Below are positions 1 to 13,013 of a DNA stretch of 64,000 nucleotides, piece by piece. The translations under genes and the position numbers were made by a program. A model generated the notes under the pieces. The model saw nothing but the letters and a program-made list of their open reading frames with translations, ran no database searches and was not told the origin of the DNA. Source of the stretch: Podarcis raffonei (Eukaryota; Chordata; Lepidosauria; Squamata; Lacertidae); NCBI RefSeq assembly GCF_027172205.1, contig NC_070602.1, positions 133,731,049 to 133,795,048 of the forward strand. The letters are read 5' to 3'. Each line of letters starts with the position of its first letter. Positions within the stretch are counted from its first letter, which is position 1.

Positions 1-651
1 ACTGATGTTCCCCCGCCCCGTGTCTGCGGCCAGCCAATAGCATGAGAACTGGTGACATGAGGTGGCCGTGCCAGTCTTCAAGTGCCACACAGGCATTTGG
101 GTAGCAGTCCAAGTATTCACAGAGAAGGGGGCGGGGAGAGACAAACCAACCAGCATCAAGTGAAGCAAAGCACAGATGAGCAAAGAAATTGCAAGCTGCA
201 TCCTGGCCAGAGAGCGCTAGCCTCCTGCTGCCACAACATGTCAGTTTTCAGTGACCAACGAATACTTTTTGCATGGAGGAGCATCCAGTCCTGTGGGCCT
301 CCATCTGCAGTCTCAAATGGAAGAGCCTGGAAGCAGATCTCCCCCCATGTACTGAGCTCTGCATAGCTTTCACAAAACTGCCTTTATGCTATAGCACAAA
401 CCCATCTGGCTCCCACTCTGTGGAACTTCTCATTTATTTTGCACACCCAAATCCTCCTGGAGAACCTGAGCAGAGTTCTCAAGAGCTGTTCAGAGACAGA
501 TCAGGGGAATCCTACCTGAAGTATTAACAACACTGGTGCTTCAAATGCAGCAAAAGACAGACTTATTTCAGATTGTAGGGTGCCAAATCCTCGTCTCCCT
601 GTCCCTGAATTTCACCAATGTATTTGCTACTGGCAAAAGAGGTCCCTCCAC

Positions 652-652
<1 letters not shown>

Positions 653-682
<30 letters not shown>
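653..682. repeat. (AC)n microsatellite
   Basis: About 15 uninterrupted AC dinucleotides. Confidence 0.95.
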
Positions 683-684
<2 letters not shown>

Positions 685-1699
685 CAACTTTCTTGTTCAT
701 GTGTATGGGAGAGAAAAGCTTGCTTGCTGCTCTGACCTTAAAATCACTACAAGGTGGGTGATTGGTGCATATATTATAGTATCACAGCAAATTTGGATCA
801 GCTTCTGAGCCAGCTTCTCCTATTCCCAGCTTCTTGGAATGCTTGTTTGCAAGATCATCTCCAGGGGTTTTCCCAAGAAGACCAGCACTGAAGGTTTCCA
901 GAGAGTGTTTTATTAAAAAAGTGAAGAGGTTATTTAAGGTCAATGATTTTAGAGGAAGAACAATAGGCAAAACCTCTCATGACCATCCACACACAATTCT
1001 GCCCCCAAAGGTCACATGTTATTTACTTTCGCTGATCCCTCACATGGATGGATTTTTTAAAAGCAAGCAAAAATATCGGCACAACACTAATAGGGCTGGG
1101 AAACCCACGGCTGAGGGGGAGGAATCCATTTTAACCAGATTTATACACAGAACTCGACTGTCCAAACCTGACTGAGCTTTGCTTGCATTAGACTTCCCCT
1201 GTATCGAGTGCCTGCTTGTGTCTGAGCCATTTGTGTGTCATCGGGGGGTTTTAAAAGCCCACCTAATTATATGAAAAATATATGCAAAATGCACCCACTC
1301 CGTATTATAGATATAAGAGAGTCAAGCCGCATGCTGTGCTATTCTCGCAGTGCAGTTTTATATTAATACATTTGTTTTTTATACAGTTATATGCACTATT
1401 GAATATTATCTGTTCATGTGCTGTTTACTTTAGAAATCCTGGAGTGTTCATGTGTATAATTTATGTGAATGGTAACATAGCAATCGCTCACGTTTTTAGT
1501 GAAACAGGGGGACAAGGGGACAACTTCCATCTCATAGAGATTAAGGACTGAGACAGTAATTAAGAGGGGGAAACTGCATGCATAAGCTTGACAGAAAGAT
1601 TTCTAGAAAACTCCACCACTATCTGTGGCCTATCCGTTACGTATTCTCTGGTTTCCAATTGCATGGGACTTTGTACACCAATATGTGCAACATGAATGT

Positions 1700-2110
1700 T
1701 ATCTAGAAGCTAACTGGCAGCCGGTGCAATTTTCTCAGCGGTGACCTACTATGACAGTGACAGTCTGCCCCAGGGAGCAGTTGAGATGCTGCATTTTCTA
1801 CTAGCAGCACCTTCCAGGTCAGCCGCAAGGACAGCATTGCAATCCATTCTGGAGGGTGCCAGCAAATAGAGAACAGTGGTCTGGATTTCCTGATCCATAA
1901 ACAGTCGCAGCTGTCTTGCCAACCAAAGCTGGCAAAAGGCACTCCTAGCCAATGGTGTCACCTGGCCCTCTAGCAACATAGATGGATGCAGGAGTGCCCC
2001 CAGAATCTTGGCCCTTGCTGCCCCTTTGAGAATAAGGATCGAGTGCAATAGTGTTAAGTGCTTCTTGTGCTCCTTGCTCCTTGCACTTGTACATCTGAAG
2101 TCTGCCAAAG
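1700..2110 (-). mobile_element. L2-type LINE remnant (RT C-terminal part)
   Basis: On the minus strand an open frame contains ILGALLHPSMLLEGQV, ARSAFCQLWLARQLRLF and MDQE. This is the spacing seen in the L2 reverse-transcriptase C-terminal region (LGV-LD---L--EAQV, then QLR-V-QLRPFL). Many substitutions mark it as old. No 3' tail was identified. Confidence 0.6.
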
Positions 2111-3726
2111 TAGCTGTAGCCTATGCAAATGCATCCTGTATTAAAGCGAAGTCTCAGAAGGCTTAAAATAACTTCCCCCTTATTGCTTTCTCTGTTCTGG
2201 AATCAGAGAAACCTGGTCTATGTATGCAGAATGATCTTCTTCATTATTTCCTACTGGGGTTAAGCACTTTTTATCCAAGACAGGCTAATGTTGATCTCTG
2301 TAAACGCTATCGGAGACAAGGAAAAGAAACCAGCGCATCCAATTGACATGAGTGCCCCCTGGAGGCCATCTGTCACAAGAGAAGCAGACCCTGATTCTGC
2401 TCTTCAATAATTTTCAGCAGTTAGTTATAAGTCTAGGCCTGATTATCTGAAATGCTGGAAAAGCTAACAACTCCAGCTTTCTGTGGCTAAGTTAAACAAA
2501 AACTAATTGCCTGATATTTTTTGTACTGAGTTTAGCCGGCTTCCCATTGCTACTAGGATCGGGAAAGCAGGATTTAACCCTGTCCCACATCGACCATTTT
2601 CCCCAATGTAAATGCTCTCCCAGGGGATATTTGCTTTGCAGGAGGGGAGAGGTGCTTGTATTCCTCTTTCCAGAGCAAAGAGCAACTTATTGGGGGGGGG
2701 GATTCTATAACAGGAAATGGCATAAGGCCAGGGCTAAATGGCCCCATGCTATTGCCCCAAACAAATGAGCAGTCCCACGCGCTACCCTACTCCTGTGGGA
2801 CCATCTGATTCAACAGAAGTCAGAGTGTTAATCACAAACCTCTCAGTGTAACATGTAGTTTTGGCTCAGCTCTCAAGTCTCTCCCTGAAAATGAAGCCCA
2901 TGGTGGAAATCCGGATTCCTAACAGAAAAGAGGGCATTTCACTTCAAATAACTGTTTGGACTTTTAGACTTGGGCACAGTTGAAATCTAATCTACTTAGG
3001 TCACAGCCCTGTTATGCGACCTTGGAATGCCAGCTGAATCTTGTGCACCAGGGTTTTGCTCACATCTACTGGAGGCAGCAACAAGGAATGGCGAATCTGA
3101 CTGCCCACATCAGGGCTTCAGGACCACGCTAATACTTTTAAGGGTTCATGGCCCCAGACTCAAATTGCACCATCCCCCACTCTGCAGATCATTGGAAGTT
3201 ATCTTTTTTAAAAACCATGCTTTCATGGCTTCGAAACATAATAAGGTGGAAAAATGCAAGTCTTCATGTGTTCTTCTGGCTTTACACCAAGAATGGAAAA
3301 GAAGTTTGGAAAGTAGGACTTATCAGTGGGCACAAAGGTAAGCAAGTCACCATGGACAGACATTCATCCATCTGCTCTCACATACGTACTTCCCTCCTGT
3401 TTTCCACATTCCCAACAAAAAGGATGGCATTAGAAATTCCATAAATGTATACATTAGAAATCCCACGTGGGGTAACAAAATAAAGCTGCAGGAAACAAAT
3501 GCAGGTTTTCCTTCTTGCTTAGATGAATTAAAACAACAACAACAACCCAAACACACACACAGAAAAACTGAGTTTTCACATTGCCAAATCTAGAAGTGTG
3601 TAGTTTTTTAAAGCAAGAACAGTGTTAGAAGATACCTTGGAAGCATCTCTTGAGCTGAATGAGGCTTGGAAAATTTCAAAGCCCTATAAAGCACAGACCA
3701 CCTCTTTTCAAACTCTGATCTCTTAC

Positions 3727-3912
3727 CTAAAGATGCTGAAGATCTTCTCTGCAACTCCCCAGACGGCTGGGTTTTTTTGTAAGGTACAGGTGACGACCTT
3801 AGGGACTGTGACCTCAAAGTATGTTGTGGACTTGACCAACTTGCATTCAGCGTCTGTTGATCACCCTGTCCTGTCTCTGCTCTCTCCACGGAGGAAGCAA
3901 GACGACCATCGT
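3727..3912 (-). CDS. PIKFYVE: PIKFYVE coding exon 3
   Basis: The exon is 186 bp, entered in phase 1 after a pyrimidine-rich acceptor ending CTTTCTAG and left through a GTAAGA donor at 3726-3721. It encodes about 62 residues rich in Ser, Thr and Arg, a linker ahead of the FYVE domain in this family. It opens with DDGRLASSV before ERAE. Human, as I recall it, passes directly from FNK to ERAE, so roughly nine residues are extra here. No AG lies at the shorter boundary, so the longer exon is the only one the sequence supports. Confidence 0.88.
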
Positions 3913-6900
3913 CTAGAAAGAGGAAGTGTTAGTCTAATCAATGTTGAGATATGTGAACTGGAAAACTACCTTTTTATATTATTCTCAAATAAATCAGACA
4001 CTAGCGTTTGTTCACACATAAGCCATGACTTATGAACCTGGGAAAGATCGTCCCACCTAGTCAATAGGTGTGTGTACAAAATATACGCAAAGCAGAAATG
4101 TTGTTATTTTACAGCCCCTTCTCTAGTATACCAGTGTTTACCAGATTTCTCATAAATCTCTCTAGAACCACAGTTCCCACACTGAGTCATAGTGAAAGAC
4201 TTAGATCTAAGGAAAGAAATCTTTGGCAGCCCAATCTTCTGCATTCCCCACCTCCCGAAATAAGTACCACTGGGCTTACCTCTTTTAAAACTTATCATAG
4301 GCCAACAGCCTGTTATCTATTGCCAGCACAAACAGTGCTTAGGCTGCCAGCGCTCACCTACAACTCTTATTAGCAAAAGAGAGAAGGAAATCAGGACCAA
4401 ACATTATTTATGGTTCTTCAAAGACAGTTCCAAGGAAACAGTCCCCTCACTCTGCTCCCAACAATTACCACCGTCCATCACTTTAAGTAACAGGGGAAAG
4501 GAATCATGGAACTACAAACTGCATCTAGCAAGAGGAGTAGATCTGCACCCTGCCTCTCATAACTGCTAGTACCAAACCCCCGTTTCAGAGCTAAACTTCC
4601 AGAGGGTGCAAAGACACATCAGACCTTCCAGCAGGAAGTGCCAGGCCAATGGCATTCTAGGCAGCTTATAGCTAGAAATTCAGGTGTTGGGGGATCGTAA
4701 CCCACAAGTTACGAAGCAATGAGGAACTAGTTCTTGGCTTCAGTACCTCCCAGTTCCTTTGGTCTGGGAGGCCCTCCTTCTTTGGCCACTTGTTTCTCAT
4801 GCCTACAAGAATTAGCATCACAACCTGGAAGCTTACTGTTGACTGGGGCTGGTCATACTTGGAGGAAAAAGCACAACATGTGACTCACTTTATTAAACAA
4901 AAAATTACGACAGTGAGCATTCCTTTGCGTTGTCAGGCGAGACCAGGTCTCTTAAACAAAGGAGATGTTCATCCGCTGCCTTCCCAAACCATGATTCTTT
5001 TCATCCACCAATACTCTCAAAAAGGATGAACTACTTCACCTACTTCTTCAAGTTACTCCACTTTTAATCTTAATTTGGGTTCCATTGAACCTCCTTATTT
5101 CAGTCTAAAAATAGAAAAACTTTTCTCTTTAGAACGGCACTGGCTGAGCGAAATAACCAACACGGTTCAGAAATCAGGGGAATGAGGAAAGAGGTGACAA
5201 GGAGAAGCTCTAGCTAAAGTTAAACAGAGACTCCAGCTCCACAGTCAACCACTGTCCGACGTCTGAGGAGGCAAGAAAAGGCAGTGTGGAGTACCTTTGG
5301 GTGAAAATCCCCCAAAGCTGAACAAATTAATGGGTGCAACATACACTAGATTATAGAATACTTAATGAGTGAACCTCAACTTGAATCTGAAAAGGCCTTT
5401 TCACAAAGGTCCAGGCTACACATGAGTGTTGTTTTTTAAACAAAAGACACAGTTGATGAGTTTTCCTAGATCAGCCATAGTCATAAGAGTTATGTCTTCT
5501 GCCTGAGGACCTAAAGCAAGTCACAGGGGCACCCCTGACTGTCAGATCTTACTTTAGTGACATGCTCATTTCTCTCCTGAAAGAGGACACATGTGAGCCT
5601 CTTCATAAATATAGTAGAACAGACACTTGTTCGACTCAAGGAAAGATATGCTGACTGACTGGTACCCATTAACTCACAATGGATGATTAACGACACAGTT
5701 ACAGGCATTGTTTGTATTAGATATGGCACTGGGACTGGAGATCAACTAGGCAATTACAACCTCGTGCCTGGGATCAATGTCATCTGCCACCATAGGGGCT
5801 CTTGTTGGTCTACCGCAATGACACAGCCATTGCTCAGAGCAAACACACTCTTAGGGCGTGCTCAGAGTTCCAGCACTCAGTAACATGGGGACCTATATTT
5901 GTGCACCCAGACCTGCACATGCAAGCCAAACACTGGATACGATTATCCACTTTGGCAAACAAGTCACCCACTTTGGCTTGAATGCTTGGAGGTAGAGGGC
6001 AGGGGCAATGGGCACAAGATCAATCCATCCTAGAACACACTCATTTCACAAAATGGGCATCTGCACAAGGCTGGTTACAACAACCATGTGCAGTCCATGC
6101 TACATTGCACTAAAATGACTGCATTGCACTTAATACTAGGGCTGTGTGCGCAAGCCTCAAGCTCATGGGCTCTCCCTCCTCCTCTGGTGCTGCTGTGAAG
6201 AGATTGGAAGCTTTCACTCAATTTTCATCTAACCACAGCTTCGTGTTACATGCTAACCAGGAACTGTGGTTAGTCTGAAGTTGGCTTGTTTCAATAAACC
6301 AGTTAGTTTAGTGTTACATGTTAATGAGCCCAATGGCATGTGGTTTTTGGATGCTTTGAGTAGGCTGTTCCCACTTTTGGCAGCAAGTCTTCACTCATAA
6401 CTATTAATCAATCAATGTACAGCCATGGAAGGAAGTTAGTACTTACCTCTACTGAAACGAAAGAGATTCACGAAAGAACTATAGGCAGATTTAAATGGGG
6501 GTTCATCCTGGTCAGGAGTCAAAGGTTTGAAGTGCGTAAGGTGAGACGGGCTGCCAGGAGAGTAGGGCAGGTCGTTCAGAGTGTCCAACGTCGGAGATGC
6601 TTTGTCATCTGTGGCCATTTCATGGATCCTAAGAAAATTGAAGGTGCACATGTAATGCCCCAATGAAACATAAGCCACTGCATGTTACCGTCCTGCTGCT
6701 TAAGAATTCTGCTTTTCACAGTTTATTCTGATGACTTTTATATTATTTAAAGTGTCCCCTGGTGTGGTAACACTGAAGGGTGGGATATAAATTCCAAAGG
6801 AGATCCAGTTTAGGAGGAGGAACAGGTAGTCAGCTTAGAGCAGGCATCAAATATGATGCGGTCAGAAATGAATTCAGAAATAGGGAAGAAATTGGAACAG

Positions 6901-9900
6901 AGTAGCTAAACAATTATTCACTTTTGAAAAAGCACATTCATGACTTTAGAGGAAGTACTAAAACCAGATGATTCAGAAGAAAAGTAAGACTCTGTCTCAT
7001 AGCAATAAGGAAGTGAAGTCTGTCCATTATTTGAACAACATAGTAAAACTGTCCAGAGAATCCAATTTGTGTTTCAAGTTGGGCACAAATTAGACACAGT
7101 GGCAGTAGGCCTGATCCTGATTAATTCAGACCATAGTGCCCAGTTGCTGACAGAAGAAAACTGTAGCTTAAGTTAGCAAGGATTGGTCTATCAATCTGAG
7201 TTACCTTAGGCTATAGTCTCTTGTTACAGGGACTGCCATAGGAAGAGGTGATGGGGAAGGCCAGCCAGATCCAGAAGTGCCCTTCACTCTGTGCACCACT
7301 GACAGATAGGTGGGGCTGCACACCTGTCTATCACTTGATATCATGTGATGCCATGCAACTCACCTTTAAACCTGAGGCTTGCAAATGAAGACTCAGGAGT
7401 GCATTGCAAGTGCACTCTCAGTTCTTTCCCTTCCTCCTTCACAGCTCCATCGTGACTTCAAGCCGCAGTTGCAAAGAAAGATTCTTCCCAGAAGACAGAA
7501 AAGGGCACCAAATTCCAAAAGCACTGAATTCTACCGGGGGCTAGAAGGGAAGAATACAGAGCATATGTCAGAGTGTGCTCCCAAGTCTTCCTGTTTGGTT
7601 TACCTGGTCCAAGCCCAACATTGTATGGTGTCAGGGGATTGACAGGTTGGTGGTGCCACGGACCAAATGGGGAGACTTGGCAGGCACTATCAGTTATGCA
7701 GGCTGCTCACCGCTGTTTTAGAGCAAAGGAGGCATGCAGAAGAAAACACCCCCAGCTCCTCTCTTTCAATGTTTTTCACACATGTGAGTTCCTTTGGGTA
7801 CAAAAACTCAGCTGAAGGAAAAAAGCACCTGGGGGAAACTGTGATGAGTTAAGGCATAATTTGGGAAGGGTTCAGCTCCCCACATGCACATACATACATC
7901 TTTTGCTCCCAAAAAAAGTCTCCCCCCTCCACTTTGGGCATGGTGTCAGTTCTTTTCCTTAACTACGCCTCAAATGGTAGAATTATTTATTACAGAAGTT
8001 TAGTTGCTTATGGTGAAATAGTTATGAGCTACCTTTCTGGGTACCACTCTTTCAACGTGGCATTTTAAAAGTGCTAATACTATCAATAATACATAATACA
8101 AACACTACTGCAATCCCTCAACAATTAATTAATTATCCAGTATAATAAACAGCTAAAAACCAAGCAAGCATCTCAGCCAAGAATGCCGCTCGTATGAATA
8201 GGCCAATCTGAAACAGGCAGGTCTTCAAAGCCTCCTGAAGCAACTGAAAGTACCCACATACTTTGCAGTGGCCAGAAGCACCAAGAGATATGTGGACGTT
8301 CCTCCTGGAACTTTTGAATAAGCAATTTGGGAGGTGGGCTATGAGGGCTTCCCCTGAAAGGCAGCACGTATGTACCTCAAAAAAAAAACCTAAATAATCC
8401 TCTTAAGAGAGCCTTTAAAAATCTCTCTAAAGTTCAGATACACACATAAAGGGGAAGTTCTGCAAGCTACAAGATGATAAAGTTTCAAGCTCTCTTTCGA
8501 CAAAGATAAGGAGTCCTCTAAACCTGCCCCACCCCCAAGAAAAACCCAGCACACGAGTTGTCTGTAAAGTTGTGCTGCTCCTTTGTGTGCTCAGGAACAG
8601 AGGCACAAGTCCTCACTCAGCCTGCCAGAGCAGGGAACTCTGATGCCAGTTTCCTCCCCCTGCCTTCCACTATCTTCAGGAATTGGGGAAGTTGAGCAGG
8701 ATCAGTTCCTCATCCCTTCAAGTGCCCTCACCGCCAAGCTGTCAGGCTTACAGCATTCTGTCACCTGCTGACACTCACAGAAAAGGGAAGGGGGAAGGAA
8801 AAGAGAAGCAGGGAGAAGCAGGGTCAGGCACAAGGAGGTCAGAAGAAGATGCGAGTGCATAGAAGAGCGCACAAGTGCAGGTTGGGGGAAGACAGGTGGG
8901 GCAGCTGCAACAAATTCCTCATTTGTTTTCCTATTCAACTGACTATTCCTATACAATTGCAGATTCATATTGTGAACAGCTATGGCTTAACTCACCATCA
9001 GGCTTAGCGGACAAGACAGCCATCCGCAAAACAAAACAAAAAACCGAAATGTGGAGCAACCACCAACACATTTTACATCACAATTTCCATAGTTGCTGTT
9101 ATAAGCAGGTTGTTTTCCCCGATAGAGGATGACAGGGCAAACTGGATCACTTAGTCAGAAGTGACTTCTGCATTAGTAAACTGCAGATGAACCAGAATCC
9201 TACCAAACTCGTGCAAACTCTAGAACTGTTTTGTGCTGTGTGATCTCTTCCTGAAACACCAGTATAGCTTCCTTTCACCATAATTCTAGAGCAGGCCCAG
9301 AACAATTTCATCAAGCGAGGCAGCATAGGACAGCTAGTGCCAGCTAGCATAGGTCAGGAAAACATAGCTAAGTGTAAGAAGGTAAAGGTTAAGGGACCCC
9401 TGACCATTAATTCCAGTCACGGATGACTCTGGGATTGCGGCGCTCATCTCGCTTTATTGGCCGAGGGAGCCGGCATTTGTCCGCAGACAGCTTCCAGGAC
9501 ATGTGGCCAGCATGACAAAGCCATTTCTAGCGAACCAGAGCAGCGCACAGAAATGCCGTTGACCTTCCCGCCGGAGCGGTACCTATTTATCTACTTGCAC
9601 TTTGATGTGCTTTTGAACTGCTGGGTTGGCAGGAGCAGGGACCGAGCAACGGGAGCTCACCCCCGCCGCAGGGATTCGAACCACCAACCTTCTGATCGGC
9701 AAGCCCTAGGCTCTGTGGTTTAAACCACAGCACCACCTGCATCCAGTAGTTAAGTGTAGCATGGGAATAGTCTATCCTGCCCAAAAGACTCTAAGGAAAA
9801 GAAACAAAACAAAGCTATCCATGCAAAACTGGGGTCAGTTTTGCCCACTTAAGACGCACACAGCTGCAGCCCCAAACCATAGCTTTGCGATAAGTTTTAC

Positions 9901-12300
9901 AACAGGTTATGAATAGAAAAGCTTAACTCGTGGGCCGGCATTATGCTGAACATCTCTCAGCCCTGCTCCACATCACTGCTGCTGTCATGGGAAGGAAACT
10001 ACACAATGTAATGATTTCAGGACAAGTGAGATCTTGGAGGGGCCAGAAACTCCATTTTTCTTATATTGTGAAGTTACATCCTTAAGAAGGTATCAGTCTG
10101 ACCCCACTCACTGGGAATAATCATTTGAATGCCACTTCTTAAAAGTCAGCTCAACAAAGCCTTGCAATTATTAATTATTATTAATTACTTGCCCTTCACC
10201 CTTAAGGTACCAGGGAAGGTTACACAACAATTAAAACACAATATTAATAACGGCTTAAAACAACTTACAATCACAGAAATAAAATTGGTCTTAAAAATAT
10301 ACATCTCAAGCTTCAAAAGCCAGAGTATTAAATAAATGCTAGCCCATCTTTCTATACACACTAATTCAGTCCTACATTTAAGAACTAGCTCGTTAGCCAT
10401 AGGTAACAAGTAACTTCATGTGGCAAGCAAGAGAGTTGGCAGAGGAGGGATGGAATGCTTCATCTTTCCTCTGCATCCAGCACAGAAACCAACTGTTTAG
10501 AAATCTGCCTTAACAAGAATAGGTTGACATTTAAACTCCAGGAAAAGAAAGGTGTAGGTTGACATTTGACTATGGGGGGGGGGAATGCCAACCGAAGGGT
10601 AGGCTATACTGTACCTCCCAATAAATTCCCGCATGTTGCTAATCATTCCTGGCATGTTAGGCTTTAACACAGAGGTAAACACTCACCATAAAATAAAGTT
10701 GTAACACAGAACAATTCCTAGCAAATTTAAAGACATTCACTGGATAAATCCTGTTGATCCAAATGGAAGGGGATTTCCGACACATATACCAAAGTAATGT
10801 TCTCTCCACCTCTCTCACACACAAACACAACAGGGTGATAATATTTCATCACACTCTCAGCAACCTTAAAAATAAAGATTCCATTCATCGTTAATCCAAG
10901 CAATTGATGCTGTCCAATATAGTCATGAGAATATATATTTTTTACAAGCTCAACAAAGCAAAGATTGTAGCAGGTTTTGATTCAAGCAACAGCCACTTCC
11001 TCCTTTCCTGCTACAGTTTGTCCTACTAGTGGGTCACTTGGATATATTTCTTCAAAGGAGAAAAAGTGCATGCATATTTTACACTTCTCTACACAAACTA
11101 TTCCAGGCTTGCATCTTAAGACCAGCTACTCTCTTGAAGACAGGTTCCAACAATTATTCTACCTTGGGGCTCTTTTTGTGACAGTACTCAATAGTACAAA
11201 GTACCAACACCTCTTTTTCTTACTGCCCAGCCATTTTCTGCTGGCACCCATGGCACCTATATCAATATATGAGTAGCAACACCTCTTTTTCTTTCCTTTT
11301 TAACCAAAGCAAGGGTTTTCTTGAAATTGCTGCCCTACTTTCAGCTTTAAAGGGTGGAGTTCTCATACTGGCCACCCCAAGTTTTATAACCGAGTGCCCC
11401 CTTGCCATGCAAAGCACTACAAAATGTGCTGTAGTCATTGTGGTTAAGTTAACGAGTGTTGGATCTGGACTCAGATCCTCTCCCAATCATCCTATGAGGT
11501 GACCTTGTACAAGTCATCTCTCAGCATCAGTTCCCCACCCATAAATTATATACTACCAGAGGTACAAGATAGTCATTTGCACAGCACTTTCTGTATAAAA
11601 AGCATGACAAAAGTGTGTTCCTGCACCTTTAATAGTTGTGCAGAAGGGGGAATGCCAGGTGCAGCTCATTACAAGGGGGAAGGATCCCAAAAATTCCCGG
11701 TACTACTCAATACTCAAAGGTTATCACAGCCCTCTCTTCCTTTGCACCTGTTCACCTTAACGCAGGAGTGTCTGGCAGCCCCCTGCCTTCTTCATTTTCA
11801 CGAGGCAGCAAGGTACATCACTACCACACACACTGCAACTTTCCCCTCCGGAGGACCCAGGCAGAGGTGGCAGGATTCGAACACCACGTCCTACACACCC
11901 GAGTTGCGTATGTAGGCTGCATAAAACAAGTAAAAACAAGCCGTTGGGTTCATCCGTTTCCTTTCTTAGCCTTAGTTTGGTGCTCTATCAAACCCTCCCC
12001 CCCCCAAGAAAAGCTACATTGTGAGAATCAAAATGTTCCCCCCTCCAAAAAACAAAAAAGAAAGTATTCACACATACAAAATAAGCCATCTGCATACTTT
12101 AAAAGCGAACAAACCCCACTTTAGAAAACGGTTGACAAGTGAGGTGTCTTTGCTTCCTTGCCCAGGGCAAACTGGCAGCCTCGCCTTGGCTCAGAAACGG
12201 AACGCCCTCCAGACCCCCCTGCCGGGAATATGAAGGATATTAATACTATTAATACTCATTAATGCTATTTAATGAGGCTGGCGGCGGCGAGCATCTTACC
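3727..12300 (-). CDS. PIKFYVE: PIKFYVE, 5' part (partial gene: exons 1-3)
   Basis: PIKFYVE is the FYVE-domain phosphoinositide 5-kinase that makes PI(3,5)P2 and PI5P on endosomes. Only its start is here. A 5'UTR exon in a CpG island ends at 12300 with a consensus GTAAGA donor. Coding exon 2 is 6447-6618 and exon 3 is 3727-3912. The first 57 residues read like human PIKFYVE, including MATDDK, SPSHLTHFKPLTPDQDEPPF and KSAYSSFVNLFRF. Exon 3 carries ERAETGQGDQQ, a PYKK motif and LQRRSSA, as in the human N-terminus. The FYVE, DEP, chaperonin-like and kinase domains lie beyond the left edge; I found no further exon in 1-3726. The gene is divergent from IDH1, as in human. Seen: reading frames, splice sites and phases. 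Known: family role. Inferred: the extent of exon 1. Confidence 0.93.
3913..6446. other. PIKFYVE intron 2
   Basis: The intron lies between coding exons 2 and 3 on the minus strand. I see no conserved open frame and no clear transposon in it; the open frames crossing it resemble nothing I know. Confidence 0.6.
6447..6618 (-). CDS. PIKFYVE: PIKFYVE coding exon 2 (start codon)
   Basis: The exon begins at 6628 after a CTTAG acceptor and ends at 6447 before GTAAGT. The start codon at 6618-6616 sits in a good context (A at -3, G at +4) and gives MATDDKASPTLD, matching human PIKFYVE. A second ATG five bases upstream is out of frame. The exon is 57 codons plus one base, which matches the phase of exon 3. 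Confidence 0.95.
6629..12293. other. PIKFYVE intron 1
   Basis: This is the 5.7-kb first intron. It holds a Sauria SINE at about 9379-9746 and a short L2-like 3' tail near 6770-6800. Weak LINE 3'-end similarity is present on the minus strand near 8085-8370 and near 10160-10340. No other exon is recognisable. Confidence 0.55.
9379..9746 (-). mobile_element. Sauria SINE copy 1
   Basis: The plus strand shows the element reversed. It starts with the AAAGGT-type 3' tail followed by GGGACCCCTGACCATTA, and ends with the tRNA-like head whose B box reads GATTCGAACC on plus. It is flanked by an imperfect duplication resembling TAG(C/T)TAAGTGTAG at both ends, a normal LINE-driven target duplication. It is nearly full length and lies in PIKFYVE intron 1, in the same sense as that gene. 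Confidence 0.9.
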
Positions 12301-12740
12301 TGCCCTTGCCGCTCTCTCCTTCCCTGTCTCCCAGCCAGGCAGCCCCTGCCTTCTGCCGCCTGCCTGCCTGTCTGCCTGCCTCCCTTACCAGGCTGCGCGT
12401 CCCACTCGGGAGGCGACACCAACACCGCCAGTGGGACGACAACAACAACAACAACAGCGACAGAGGGGACGCCGGATGCCCGGCAAAGGCAGCACCTGAC
12501 TCGACTCGGACGCGCTTCCGCCTTTGCACGAACTTCCGGTCTCCACTCCTGGGCCGGCCACGGGCAAGAGGAGGAGGAGCTGCCGTCGGCGCAGGCTACT
12601 CAATCGACCCCCGAGAAACGGAGCGAGGAGGAGGAGGAGGAGGAGGAGGAGCCGGCGCCGCGGCAGGCAACGCAATCGACGCAAAATGCGGCGAGCGGCG
12701 CAGGCGCGAGCAAACGAGCCCCGCGATCGTCGTCGTCCAC
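12300..12740 (-). promoter_or_regulatory. PIKFYVE: PIKFYVE CpG-island promoter and 5'UTR exon 1
   Basis: This is a GC- and CpG-dense block bounded by AT-rich sequence. On the minus strand it ends in GGGCAG followed by a GTAAGA donor (12299-12294), a good 5'UTR exon end for PIKFYVE. An ETS-type site (ACTTCCGG on plus, 12532-12539) is typical of housekeeping initiation regions. CAA repeats (about 12437-12455) and GAG repeats (about 12626-12650) lie inside. The long open frames crossing the block in several phases are CpG-island artefacts. The transcription start is not determinable by eye; the right limit is approximate. Confidence 0.7.
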
Positions 12741-12892
12741 CCAGGCCGTCGGTTCGAGTGCGGTTGCTTCGATGGACAGAGCATATCTGTCAACGTTTTC
12801 CTTTTTAAAAAGGAAATTCCCTTGTTCCGAATAGGATTCCTTGCAAGAAAATGGAAAAGTTGACAGCTATGGGACAGAGTTCTTCAGTGGCA

Positions 12893-12962
12893 GGGGGGGT
12901 CATAGGTGGGAAGGGACCCCGTGGGTCATCTAGTCCAGCCCCTTGCAACGCAGCAGAGATCT
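12893..12962 (-). mobile_element. CR1-like 3' end fragment
   Basis: GGGAAGGGACCC followed by GGTCATCTAGTCCAGCCCC and TGCA is the reverse complement of the conserved sauropsid CR1 3' region. It is a short fragment directly outside the PIKFYVE CpG island. Confidence 0.6.
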
Positions 12963-13013
12963 CGACACTTGGTTTCCCCCATCCCATTTCGCACTCCTGT
13001 CTCAGCGACTAAC

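Larger units (their letters stand above)
1..3726. other. PIKFYVE intron 3 sequence (left edge)
   Basis: No exon is recognisable on either strand. The stretch holds a CA microsatellite at 653-682 and a degraded L2 LINE on the minus strand at about 1700-2110. The rest is unassigned, AT-leaning intronic sequence. Positions 3533-3560 carry a short CAA/CA-rich run. Confidence 0.6.

Noticed and set aside
3027-3444. Two overlapping 100-codon open frames in PIKFYVE intron 3
   Set aside because: They are on the strand opposite to PIKFYVE, show no family resemblance and lack splice-site support.
9587-9744. tRNA-gene-like A and B boxes here and in the seven sister copies
   Set aside because: They are the tRNA-derived heads of Sauria SINEs with target duplications; no independent tRNA gene was found.
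12262-12863. Long overlapping open frames on both strands in the GC-rich block
   Set aside because: They occur in several frames at once, are full of Gly/Arg/Glu/Leu runs from CAA and GAG repeats, and coincide with a CpG island with a 5'UTR donor. They are compositional artefacts.
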